A DNA stretch of 11,309 nucleotides from Bacillota bacterium (GCA_021828405.1 JAKARZ010000054.1:1-11309), one strand, 5' to 3'; positions 1 through 6,190 are shown, numbered from the stretch's first letter. Program-made: numbers and translations. Notes: generated by a model from the letters alone, not told the origin.

Positions 1-4
1 GTGG

Positions 5-49
5 GTGACGAAGGATCCCGACCGCTTGATGCTGAAAGGGGTTCGTCAC
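5..49. repeat. 8-bp inverted repeat flanking the transposase upstream region
   Basis: GTGACGAA at 5-12 is repeated in perfect inversion as TTCGTCAC at 42-49, separated by 29 bases. The right arm ends one base before the ATG chosen for the transposase at 51, and AAAGGGG at about 35-41 could be its ribosome binding site. The repeat could be an operator, a structure limiting transposase translation, or part of the left end of the insertion sequence. I found no matching copy near the right end of the element, so I do not call it a terminal inverted repeat. Chance occurrence is possible. Confidence 0.3.
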
Positions 50-50
50 G

Positions 51-1267
51 ATGCACTATCGGATGGTCGAGGCGGCGGCCGGCATTCGCACACGCTGGGC
101 GGCCGTGAGTGGGGAGTATAACGAACGGACCCGCCGCTTGGCGGCCGCCGCCGAGGCGAGGCGCTGGGGCGCGGCGGGATCGCGGTCGTGGCGGAGGTCA
201 CCGGGCTCGACCGGGCGACGATTCGCCGCGGCCTCGCCGACTTGACCCATCCCGCCCGGTTGCCCCCCGCCGGGCGGCAACGGCGCCCCGGCGGGGGGCG
301 CAAGGCCTTGACGGCCGACGACCCGACGCTCGCGGCCGCGTTGCTGGCCTTGGTCGAGCCGACGACCCGGGGCGACCCGGAATCGCCATTGCGGTGGACG
401 TGCAAGAGCTGCCCGCAGTTGGCCGCCGCCCTGCAACAGCAAGCCACGCCGTCAGTCCCTCCACCGTGGGCCGCCTGCTGCACGCGGCCGGCTTCAGCCT
501 CCAAGCGCCCCGCAAGATGATGGCAGGCCGGGCCCCGCATCCCGACCGCGATGCCCAGTTCCAGTACATTGCGGCCCGCACGGCCGCGGCCCAAGCGGCC
601 CACCAACCCGTGATCTCCGTGGACGCAAATAAAGAAAGCACTCATCGGACGCTTCAAGACCGGCGGCCAGGAGTGGCAGCCGGTGGGACAGCCCGAGCGG
701 GTGCAGGTCTACGACTTCCGCCGCCTCGCGGAGGGCAAGGCGACCCCCTAGGGCCTTGATGACCTGAGCCGCAACGCCGGCGGGGTGACCGTCGGCAGCG
801 ACCACGACACGGCCCAGTTTGCCGTCGCCTCCCTCCGCCGGTGGTGGACCGACCGGGGCCGGACCCAATATCCTGGGGCGACGACCTTGACCATCGTGGC
901 CGACGGCGGCGGCAGCAACGGCTACCGCGTGCGCCTGTGGAAGGCGGAACTTCAACGCTTGGCGACGGACCTGAACCTGACGATCCAGGTCAGTCACCTC
1001 CCCCCCGGCACCAGCCAGTGGAACAAGATCGAGCACCGGCTGTTCAGCGTGCTGAGCCGCGCCTGGCGGGGCCGCCCGCTGACCCGCTTCGAAACCTTGG
1101 TCCAGTGTATCGCCAGCGCCACCACCACCACCGGCCTGACCGTGCATGCGGAGTACGACGAGGGCCCCTATCCGACCGGGATCGTCGTGACGGATGAAGA
1201 ATTCCACGCCCTGCATGTCACGCACGATGCCTTTCATGGCGAATGGAACTATACCATTACACCATGA
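51..1267 (+). pseudogene. ISAzo13-family transposase, broken by three frameshifts and a stop
   Basis: DDE transposase of the ISAzo13 (Rhodopirellula-type) family. Joined across frames, the protein runs nearly full length. It has an N-terminal helical and HTH-like part (VTGLDRATIRRGL), then HPDRDAQFQYI, then PVISVD with the first catalytic Asp (codon 622-624). It continues with DTAQFAV, TIVADGGGSNG (second Asp), PPGTSQWNKIEHRLFS (catalytic Glu), and ends FHGEWNYTITP, all hallmarks of the family. Lesions: one base is missing near 159-161, one near 443-444, and a net +1 shift lies at about 625-640, just after the first Asp in the normally lysine-rich stretch. An in-frame TAG at 749-751 stands where family members usually have Tyr. 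The start ATG has AAAGGGG nine bases upstream. The element's ends are not resolved. It is almost certainly inactive; sequencing error could explain some lesions but hardly all four. Confidence 0.92.
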
Positions 1268-1326
1268 TGACATTATTATGACGGGGCTCCTTAGGAGATA
1301 CTCGCCGCCATCACGGGAGGTGCCCC

Positions 1327-1737
1327 ATGTATCCTATCTACCGCGATTTGCGACAGCGGCTGGGCCCCCCGCTGTGGTATGACTGGCACGGGGTCCCTCG
1401 CTACGACCCCTACACCCCCGGCCAGCAAGACATCTATGCCGTGTACGAAGTGCTGTTGGACCTCCAATGCGCGGCGTGTCATCAACAGTTTGCTGTGGCC
1501 TCCTGCGCCCCGCGGGTGCGCGTTCAGTGGCCCGCTGGCACCGTGGTGAAAGTTGTAGAACCCACCTGGTGGGCCTGGGGAGACGCCCCGTGGCACATCC
1601 ATCCCGACGGCAATGGCATGTGCGAAGGCACCACCATGGTCGCGAACATCCTCGCCGTCCGCGAATATTGGCGTCATGAGGATTTCACCTGGCACCGGCA
1701 CGCGGAATGGGAAGGCCCCACGCCCACAGAGGCGTAG
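1327..1737 (+). CDS. Hypothetical 136-aa protein with possible zinc ribbon
   Basis: An intact 136-residue ORF with a good ribosome binding site (GGGAGGT at 1315-1321, five bases before the ATG). It is rich in Trp, Tyr and Pro at the N-terminus (LWYDWHGVPRYDPYTPGQQ). It carries a CxxC motif in LQCAACHQQF (about residues 47-56) and a second His/Cys cluster in HIHPDGNGMC (about residues 91-100), which could complete a zinc site. The layout resembles widespread uncharacterised zinc-ribbon proteins found in accessory regions, but I cannot name a function. It sits between two dead insertion sequences without any lesion, so it may be passenger or cargo DNA. No signal peptide or membrane segment is visible. 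Coding status is well supported; the metal site is inference. Confidence 0.75.
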   Translation: MYPIYRDLRQRLGPPLWYDWHGVPRYDPYTPGQQDIYAVYEVLLDLQCAACHQQFAVASCAPRVRVQWPAGTVVKVVEPTWWAWGDAPWHIHPDGNGMCEGTTMVANILAVREYWRHEDFTWHRHAEWEGPTPTEA

Positions 1738-1760
1738 CCCTAGCGGATGCGCGGCGCACC

Positions 1761-1847
1761 ATGGACCTCTGTTCCGCGTGCCGCACGCCCACATGGCTCC
1801 GTGGAGAGAACTGCACCCACTGTCCGTGGTCCGGGTATTCCGGCTGA
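1761..1847 (+). CDS. Candidate 28-aa double-CxxC micro-protein
   Basis: A 28-codon ORF starting 23 bases after the stop of the 136-aa gene. The product has two CxxC pairs, CSAC near the N-terminus and CTHC about 14 residues later. This spacing is typical of a small zinc knuckle or rubredoxin-like ribbon. No convincing ribosome binding site precedes the ATG; the nearest purine-rich stretch is at the end of the previous gene, so translation would have to be coupled. It is also possible that this is a zinc-ribbon remnant of a larger broken gene. An overlapping 51-codon frame starting at 1747 shows no recognisable pattern. Confidence is low because of the length. Confidence 0.3.
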   Translation: MDLCSACRTPTWLRGENCTHCPWSGYSG

Positions 1848-1936
1848 AAGAATGGCGTGGGCAGCGCATGTCGGCCGAGACAGCCGACGCTCAGCCGGCT
1901 GACCGACGATGCCACCAGACTGATGGGGGGGGCCGT

Positions 1937-1964
1937 GCCCCGCCGCCCTGCTGGCGTGCGGGGC
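1937..1964. other. Strong 11-bp hairpin with one bulge next to the tnpB remnant
   Basis: GCCCCGC (1937-1943) plus CGCC (1944-1947) can pair with GGCG (1953-1956) and GCGGGGC (1958-1964), leaving a CTGCT loop and a single bulged T at 1957. It lies exactly at the end of the truncated minus-strand tnpB frame. IS200/IS605 elements carry imperfect subterminal hairpins recognised by TnpA as their ends, so this could be an element end. It could instead be a terminator, but no T-run follows on either strand. Confidence 0.4.
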
Positions 1965-2113
1965 TATTCTGATGTGTGGACACCTCCGGTTTTTTCCGGG
2001 GGAACTTGTTCTCCATTCCACAGCGCCGCCGCCTGATGGCAAGCCGTGTGCGCCTGGCGGTAGGCCGCCCCGGTCAGCCGGATCGGTACGATGGCCGTGC
2101 GGGATTGTTCCAT
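1964..2113 (-). pseudogene. tnpB: tnpB N-terminal fragment (IS200/IS605 RNA-guided nuclease)
   Basis: About 33 residues match the N-terminus of TnpB proteins: MEQSRTAIVPIRLTGAAYRQ followed by a helix rich in His, Cys and Ala and ending in ALWN, the usual first strand and helix of TnpB. After ALWN the match stops and about 16 unrelated residues run to a stop at 1964-1966. Full TnpB is about 350-450 residues, with a RuvC-like nuclease domain and C-terminal zinc finger; all of that is missing, as is the 3' region that would give the guide RNA. An upstream in-frame start at 2164 exists, but the ATG at 2113 fits the family. Clearly a remnant. Confidence 0.7.
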
Positions 2114-2162
2114 GACGGCCCCAGTATTTCGCACGCCCCGTGCATCGTGAAGAGGATTTCGC

Positions 2163-2603
2163 ATGCATCGTCACTGGCACACTTCACGCCACGCGGTCCA
2201 TGCCCTTCACGTCCATCTGATTCTTACGTCAAAATATCGCCGGGCCGTGATGACGCCACGCGTGACCGCCCTCTTGAAGCAAGGCGTTGCCGAGGTTTGT
2301 TGCGCTCACTAGGCGGCCCTGCTGGCTTGTGAAACCGATCGCGACCATATGCACCTGCTGGTGCAGTCCCCCCCTACGCTGGCCCTTTCGGATTGGGTCA
2401 TGACTCTCAAGAGTGTTACCGCACGTTGGATACACGACCAGCACTGGCCCGAGGTGACGCACCCCCTCTGGGGACCGCACTTCTGGTCGCCGTCGTACTG
2501 CCCCATCTCCGTCGGCGGGGTGACGCTTGACACCGTCCAACGCGATGTGGGGGGCCAGCAAACCCCGGCCCCCCGTCGCCGAACCCGAAGCCTGCGGCCT
2601 TGA
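2163..2603 (+). pseudogene. tnpA: tnpA Y1 transposase with internal stop and missing catalytic Tyr
   Basis: IS200/IS605 single-strand transposase. The ATG has AGAGGA at 2151-2156, six bases upstream. Visible family features are ALHVHLILTSKYRR near the N-terminus, the HUH metal-binding motif DHMHLLV (His62 and His64 by this numbering), LALSDWV, and LWGPHFWSPSYC. Two lesions are seen. A TAG at 2310-2312 (codon 50) interrupts the frame. The position of the catalytic tyrosine, normally in a motif like V-x-R-Y-V-x-x-Q, is Asp here (codon GAT at 2544-2546, residue 128). A one-base TAT to GAT change would explain this. After 2580 a neighbouring frame continues with NPKPAAL-like residues, so the C-terminus may also be shifted. 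The usual length is about 130-155 aa; here 146 codons plus the stop. Confidence 0.88.
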
Positions 2604-2748
2604 CCCCGCCCTCACAGACGAGGGTTGCGGCCGCGTTTCGCTCATTCGTTCCACCCAATCTGCCGATATCGCAATCGACCGCGATGGCCGTCAAGTGCCT
2701 GCGCCGTTTCAATGTTGGATCTTTTGGACATAGTGGTAAATAGAGGTG

Positions 2749-2922
2749 ATGACTTTGGATCGGAACAAACCCAACGCCACGCCGGATGGCAAACCCTCGG
2801 TCGTCCGGGCGCACTTTCCGGGCAATCGCGTCCCTGGCCTTGAACACCAGCGCTTGCTGGCTATCATGAAGGAGGCGATCTGGACCGAGTTCACCAAGTG
2901 GGAACGGTCGTCGTCTCGATAA
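2749..2922 (+). CDS. Small 57-aa protein upstream of the serine recombinase
   Basis: An open frame of 57 codons after ATG, with no other overlapping candidate. The product has a hydrophilic first half (DRNKPNATPDGKPS) and a C-terminal amphipathic stretch ending WTEFTKWERSSSR. I do not recognise a family. AGAGG at 2742-2746 is too close to the ATG but well placed for the in-frame TTG at 2755, so the true start may be TTG. TTGGAT at 2715 with an AT-rich TAAATA 16 bases later is a weak promoter candidate. Its stop is 12 bases before the strong ribosome binding site of the leader ORF and recombinase, so the three are likely co-transcribed. It could be a recombination directionality factor or a regulator, but that is context-based inference only. 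Confidence 0.5.
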   Translation: MTLDRNKPNATPDGKPSVVRAHFPGNRVPGLEHQRLLAIMKEAIWTEFTKWERSSSR

Positions 2923-2933
2923 CTGACGAAACG

Positions 2934-2941
2934 AAAGGAGG
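2934..2941 (+). promoter_or_regulatory. Strong ribosome binding site before leader ORF
   Basis: AAAGGAGG, close to the ideal Shine-Dalgarno sequence, lies seven bases before the ATG at 2949 rather than at the normal distance from the recombinase ATG at 2972, which is 30 bases away. It therefore directs ribosomes to the short leader ORF. No other in-frame start for the recombinase lies at the right spacing. Confidence 0.65.
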
Positions 2942-2948
2942 AAGTGGG

Positions 2949-2972
2949 ATGGTGTTGCCCACACGATTCTAA
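2949..2972 (+). CDS. 7-codon leader peptide coupled to recombinase (TAATG overlap)
   Basis: ATG at 2949 opens a seven-residue ORF (MVLPTRF) ending in TAA at 2970-2972. The last base of that stop is the first base of the recombinase ATG, a TAATG junction. With the near-ideal ribosome binding site upstream, this is the classic layout of translational coupling, where ribosomes terminating on the leader restart on the downstream gene. The peptide itself probably has no function. The alternative is that the recombinase is translated weakly and directly from 2972. Confidence 0.5.
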   Translation: MVLPTRF

Positions 2973-4687
2973 TGCCGGCCCTCCGGGCGGTTGCCCTCTT
3001 GCGTGTCTCCACGGCCCGCCAGGCTGCCCATCGCCGCGACGATGAGGAAACCTTGCCGGTGCAACGCGACGCCGTGCGGCGCTTCGCGGCCCAACATGAG
3101 TGGACACTGGTACACGAATTCGTCGAGGAAGGCGTCTCGGCGTGGAAGAACAGCAGCGCCGACCGTCCGGTCTTAACCGCCCTCTTAGAAGCCGGCCGCC
3201 AGCATCAGTTTGACGTGTTGGTCGTCTTCAAGGTAGACCGCCTCTCTCGCCAGTCGTTAGAGTACCCGGTGGTCCTGCACACCCTGCGTCGCTTTGGCAT
3301 TGCGACCTGGACCGTGGCGGACGGCGGATCAGGACGTGAACTATCTGTCGATACGCCGCTGGACCGTCTGATGCGCAACATCGAAGGTTTTCAATCGGAT
3401 TCCGAGAGCGCCAACACGTCCATTCGCGTGACGGCCGCCATGCGCCGCATGGCCACGCAGGGGCGCTGGACCGGTGGTCCACCGCCCTACGGGTTTCGGG
3501 CCGCTCGCGCTTCGCAGAAGGACGCGTTGCCCTTGGAAATCCATGACGACGAAGCCGCGGTGGTCCGAGAAATCTTCCACCTGTACCTCGAAAAGGAATT
3601 GGGTTCCCCCACGATTGCCCGCCAACTGAACGCCCGGGGGTTGCGTATGCGCAGCGGCGCGCCGTGGTCTGATACGGCCGTGCGGGCGGTTCTGTCGAGC
3701 ACCATGGTAGCCGGGCGCACCGTCTGGGGACGTCACTACCGTGATCCGGTAACCCATCGCTACCGCCACCGCCCACTGAACGATCCCGCCGTGCTGATTG
3801 GCCCGACCTCGATTCCGGCCTGGACTATTGTATCCTGGGACGACTTTGAGCGGGCCCAGACCCGGCGGGCCGCGTGGCAACCTCGCCGATATGGTGACGT
3901 GGATGATCGTACCTCCGCCCGCACACGCGCCGAGAGCAGTTCCCTGCTATTGACGGGCCTGATGCGGTGCGGGGCGTGCGGTGGTTCTATTACGGCGGGC
4001 CATGCCGCCCCGACGAAAGTGCTGAAAGATGGCACGCGCGTGCGGTATCGCTATCCTCGCTACGTTTGCCGCAACCACTACGGGGGCCAGCCGTGCTCCG
4101 GCCAGCGCACGTATTCGGTGCGAACCCTGGACCGCCTCGTCATGGGCCATGTGCTGGCGGAACTGGCCCAGATGGACAGTCGCGAAGCCTACCAGGCTCT
4201 CGAGGAACGTGTGCAAAGCGGTACGTTTCATCAGCGACAATTGTTGGACGCCGCCCGCCGCCGCATGGATCGGTGCACCCGTCTCCAAGCGAGTTGGACT
4301 CAGCGCCTGAACGCTTATCTTCTCGACCCCAGCGCCAGCCCATACGAGGAAGGGTATCTGGCCGAGCGCATCCGGGAGACGCGGGCCGAATTAGCCGCCG
4401 CCGAGCACGATCTGCAGGGGCTCACCCGGGAAGGCCATAGCTTTGAGGATCGATTGGCCGCCTTGGAGCGCTTCCGCCTGATGGCCCCGACGTTTGGCCA
4501 CGATTTCCTTCGCTGGGATCGGGCCACGCAAAAACAAGTTCTGCGTCGGCTCCTGGAACGCGTCGTGGTCTCTTCGGAGGGACTGGATATTCATTGGCGC
4601 CTCGATCTCGCCAGTTTGGTGTCCGACGCTCCCCCCCTTACTCCGATTACCTGGCGCTCGCAAGTTTCGTATCCCATCTCCTCCTAG
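2972..4687 (+). CDS. Large serine recombinase (site-specific integrase/excisionase)
   Basis: An intact 571-residue large serine recombinase, which cuts and rejoins attachment sites through a covalent phosphoserine. The N-terminal resolvase domain (about 1-150) has the nucleophile Ser13 in LLRVSTARQ, an Arg at 11, and VFKVDRLSRQ at 85-94. The recombinase domain follows (about 165-310) with GGPPPYGF. A zinc ribbon comes next, with C333 and C336 in MRCGACGGS and C366 and C375 in CRNHYGGQPC. The end (about 390-510) is helical and coiled-coil-like, with a small final beta segment. Length is typical (450-600 aa). No lesion is seen, in contrast to the transposases around it. Translation appears coupled to the leader ORF. 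Its 3' end lies only about 45 bases from the broken end of lonB, the usual place for an integrase gene next to its attachment site. It most likely mediated the lonB insertion. Confidence 0.95.
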   Translation: MPALRAVALLRVSTARQAAHRRDDEETLPVQRDAVRRFAAQHEWTLVHEFVEEGVSAWKNSSADRPVLTALLEAGRQHQFDVLVVFKVDRLSRQSLEYPVVLHTLRRFGIATWTVADGGSGRELSVDTPLDRLMRNIEGFQSDSESANTSIRVTAAMRRMATQGRWTGGPPPYGFRAARASQKDALPLEIHDDEAAVVREIFHLYLEKELGSPTIARQLNARGLRMRSGAPWSDTAVRAVLSSTMVAGRTVWGRHYRDPVTHRYRHRPLNDPAVLIGPTSIPAWTIVSWDDFERAQTRRAAWQPRRYGDVDDRTSARTRAESSSLLLTGLMRCGACGGSITAGHAAPTKVLKDGTRVRYRYPRYVCRNHYGGQPCSGQRTYSVRTLDRLVMGHVLAELAQMDSREAYQALEERVQSGTFHQRQLLDAARRRMDRCTRLQASWTQRLNAYLLDPSASPYEEGYLAERIRETRAELAAAEHDLQGLTREGHSFEDRLAALERFRLMAPTFGHDFLRWDRATQKQVLRRLLERVVVSSEGLDIHWRLDLASLVSDAPPLTPITWRSQVSYPISS

Positions 4688-4733
4688 GGATCCCGTTCCT
4701 CGTCGCCGAGTTGGTATATGCAGATCACCTCTT
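4688..4733. other. Candidate attachment junction between recombinase element and lonB
   Basis: Between the recombinase stop and the last clear LonB residue (Leu147, codon ending at 4733) are about 45 bases, the size of a serine-integrase hybrid attachment site. Reading the lonB strand past 4733, strong similarity to LonB ends, but weak matches (G, H, P, then a GxGxLGxxGI pattern) continue to about 4670. The breakpoint is therefore best placed somewhere in 4670-4733, and the residual similarity may be chance or may reflect resemblance between the phage-side and bacterial-side sites. ATCACCTCT at 4724-4732 is an inverted copy of AGAGGTGAT at 2742-2750. The core dinucleotide cannot be named without the other junction. 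Confidence 0.45.
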
Positions 4734-5173
4734 AGCGGTTCCGCAATCCCCCTCTCGTCGAAGCGAGCGGTCGTGGCGTCCAGCTCCACAAAGGCGGCGT
4801 TGGGCTTGAATGGCGAGTCGGGGCTCTTCTGGGCCTCTTGCAGCACCAAGCGGGCGGCCGCGGTCTTGCCGATGCCGGGCGGGCCGTACACCAGCACGTG
4901 CTGAGGGTTGGGCCCGCAGAGTGCCGCTTTGAGCGCCCGCATGCCCTCTGCCTGCCCCACCACATCGGCAAACGTCTTGGGCCGCGTCCGCTCAGACAGC
5001 GGCTCATTCAGCGCAATGTCGCGGAGCCGCTTCAATCGCTCCATTTCGCGCGCCGACTCGCGCTCCACCGCCACCCGCGTCCCCTGCTGAGTCCGCAGCA
5101 GGTTCAAGAAGTACAGTCCAATCACCAGCACGAAGAAAAACTGGATGATGGTCATCGCCAAATTCAGTCCCAC
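4733..5173 (-). pseudogene. lonB: lonB 5' fragment (spore-former Lon-type protease), interrupted
   Basis: The first 147 residues of a LonB-type ATP-dependent protease. They begin with a membrane anchor (IIQFFFVLVIGLYFLNLL, about residues 9-26), then the family-typical linker (LSERTRPKTFADVVGQ). Next come CGPNPQHVLVYGPPG with Walker A GPPGIGKT (97-104), then ELDATTARFDERGIAEPL. Normal LonB is about 550 aa. Walker B, the sensors and the Ser/Lys protease domain are absent here. The start is a GTG at 5173 with GGGAGGG seven bases upstream. As written the frame runs on to a stop at 4391, adding 113 residues read antisense through the recombinase 3' end. In Bacillus subtilis LonB is made in the forespore. 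The missing part is not elsewhere in the window. The gene is either disrupted or restorable by excision. Confidence 0.88.
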
Positions 5174-5344
5174 GGCCGTTCCCTCCCGCTCATTCCCTCA
5201 GTGTGCCCACGCGCCCAACCGGCCAGCGCCGACAACGATGGAATAAGTACGAGGTCGTGTGTGTCGAGCGTGCGGCGGCTCGCGCCTCCCGGGGCGGCAA
5301 TCACTGGCATGCCGCCCATGGCCACCCATATTTTGGGCAGTCCG

Positions 5345-5362
5345 CCGCGACACCAATCGCGG
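5345..5362. terminator. Hairpin in the NUDIX-lonB gap
   Basis: CCGCGA (5345-5350) and TCGCGG (5357-5362) form a perfect 6-bp stem with a 6-base loop. It lies 15-33 bases past the stop of the minus-strand NUDIX gene, a usual terminator position. No T-run follows on the minus strand, so intrinsic termination is doubtful. The rest of the 204-base gap (5174-5377) holds an open minus-strand frame that runs into the lonB start (its TGA overlaps lonB codons 1-4), but it has no good start or ribosome binding site and no recognisable product. Confidence 0.3.
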
Positions 5363-5377
5363 TAATAATCCCCATAG

Positions 5378-6085
5378 TTACCAGTATCGAGAGCTCCGCT
5401 GCCGAGGGCTCGTCCAGGCGAAGTAGGCGGCCCGCAGGCGGTGGGCCCAGGCCGCATAATGGTTGGCGGATGCGGGGACAAAGTCGGCGCGGGTCACGTC
5501 CCGCGTCACGGGCTCGGGGCGGCCCGCGGTCCAGCGCGTGCCGGTCATCCGCAGGACGTTGGCGCCGCCCCGCCACAGGTCCTCGATGTCCGCCAGGGGC
5601 GCGGCCAGCAAGCCCTGCACTTCCTCCAGGGCGACTCCATACCCGGCCAGCGGCCTTGGGCTCACATGCAGAAATTCATGGGCCCACTCGCGCACCGTGT
5701 AACCGGCCCGGGCCGCCTCGATGGCGACCGGCGCCAGGGCGCGGACGTGGGCTCGCGGCCCGAGACCCAGTTCTTCCCGCAGCTCACGGCGCATGGCCGC
5801 ATCAACCGCCTCCCCGGCGCTGACGTGGCCGCCGCAGGTCACGTCCAAGAGGCCGCCGAACTCCTGGCGGTCGGCCGTGCGCCACTGAAAGACCACGCGG
5901 GGCTCCCGCCGCCCGGGGCGCAGGATCCACACGTGCACCGTCGCATGCCACAGCTCCTCGCGATGGACAACCTCGCGCTCTGCGCGGCCCACGACCCGCC
6001 CCCCTGCGTCCAACACGTCGAGCCACTCCCCCGCCCTCGTGCCCGACCCCTCGTCAGGTTCCCCGCCGCCTGCCCATGTCACCAA
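5378..6085 (-). CDS. NUDIX hydrolase, isopentenyl-diphosphate isomerase-like
   Basis: A 235-residue NUDIX protein. The Nudix box is complete (G-x5-E-x7-REL-x-EEL-G-L), visible as GGHVSAGEAVDAAMRRE followed by LREELGLG; its glutamates bind the catalytic divalent metal. Upstream strands (WLDVLDAGGRVVGRAEREVV, then LWHATVHVWILRP) match the COG1443/YfcD-like branch, annotated as hydrolases or isomerase-like proteins of unknown substrate. The C-terminal 40 residues (SANHYAAWAHRLRAAYF) are helical. The start is a TTG at 6085, supported by GGGGAGG seven bases upstream; GTG at 6082 is also possible. It is divergent from clc and lies 204 bases upstream of lonB on the same strand, with a hairpin between, so co-transcription with lonB is uncertain. 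No lesions. The family is sure, the substrate unknown. Confidence 0.92.
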   Translation of the reverse strand: MVTWAGGGEPDEGSGTRAGEWLDVLDAGGRVVGRAEREVVHREELWHATVHVWILRPGRREPRVVFQWRTADRQEFGGLLDVTCGGHVSAGEAVDAAMRRELREELGLGPRAHVRALAPVAIEAARAGYTVREWAHEFLHVSPRPLAGYGVALEEVQGLLAAPLADIEDLWRGGANVLRMTGTRWTAGRPEPVTRDVTRADFVPASANHYAAWAHRLRAAYFAWTSPRQRSSRYW

Positions 6086-6116
6086 CCGTTCGCCTCCCCG
6101 GCCGCAGCGCCGCCTT

Positions 6117-6135
6117 TGCTAGAATGAGTGTAGCA
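6117..6135. promoter_or_regulatory. Short inverted repeat in the divergent NUDIX-clc promoter region
   Basis: TGCTA (6117-6121) and TAGCA (6131-6135) form a 5-bp inverted repeat spaced by 9 bases, in the 105-base divergent intergenic region that must hold promoters for both neighbours. TAGAAT inside it is a possible -10 for clc, but no convincing -35 is seen at 16-18 bases. The repeat is the size of a simple repressor operator. This is weak evidence. Confidence 0.25.
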
Positions 6136-6190
6136 GCCTGGAGGCGGGAAGCCGCACGAGGCGTGTGGCCCCATCAGCGAGGAGGGAGCC

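Larger units (their letters stand above)
1937..2603. mobile_element. IS200/IS605-type element remnant with divergent tnpA and tnpB
   Basis: A tnpB N-terminus on the minus strand and a nearly full-length tnpA on the plus strand are arranged head to head with 49 bases between the start codons, as in the IS605 layout. Both genes are defective. The left limit is set at the hairpin beside the tnpB truncation. The right limit is set at the tnpA stop, but the true right end could be further on, between 2604 and about 2740, where I see no gene. The remnant cannot transpose by itself and could be mobilised only by an active TnpA elsewhere. Confidence 0.7.

Noticed and set aside
494..1273. A 259-codon minus-strand frame across the ISAzo13 transposase
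   Set aside because: It is opposite a well-recognised transposase and shows no family motif. Long antisense frames are common at this GC content.
1747..1902. A 51-codon plus-strand frame overlapping the Cys-rich micro-ORF
   Set aside because: It has no ribosome binding site, an Arg/Ala/Pro-rich composition typical of out-of-frame GC-rich DNA, and no motif; the overlapping frame with two CxxC pairs is the better candidate.
2416..3107. Overlapping minus-strand frames of 198 and 132 codons
   Set aside because: They run antisense through tnpA, the 57-aa ORF and the recombinase start, with no ribosome binding site or motif, and do not resemble the missing LonB part.
5164..5481. A small gene between NUDIX and lonB on the minus strand
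   Set aside because: The frame is open and its stop overlaps the lonB start, but it has no suitable start with a ribosome binding site after the NUDIX stop, and its residues show no recognisable pattern.
6086..6190. A fluoride riboswitch before the ClC gene
   Set aside because: Fluoride-specific ClC genes often have one, but the conserved fluoride-aptamer sequences are not seen, and this protein has the ordinary GREGP signature with CBS and TrkA_C domains.
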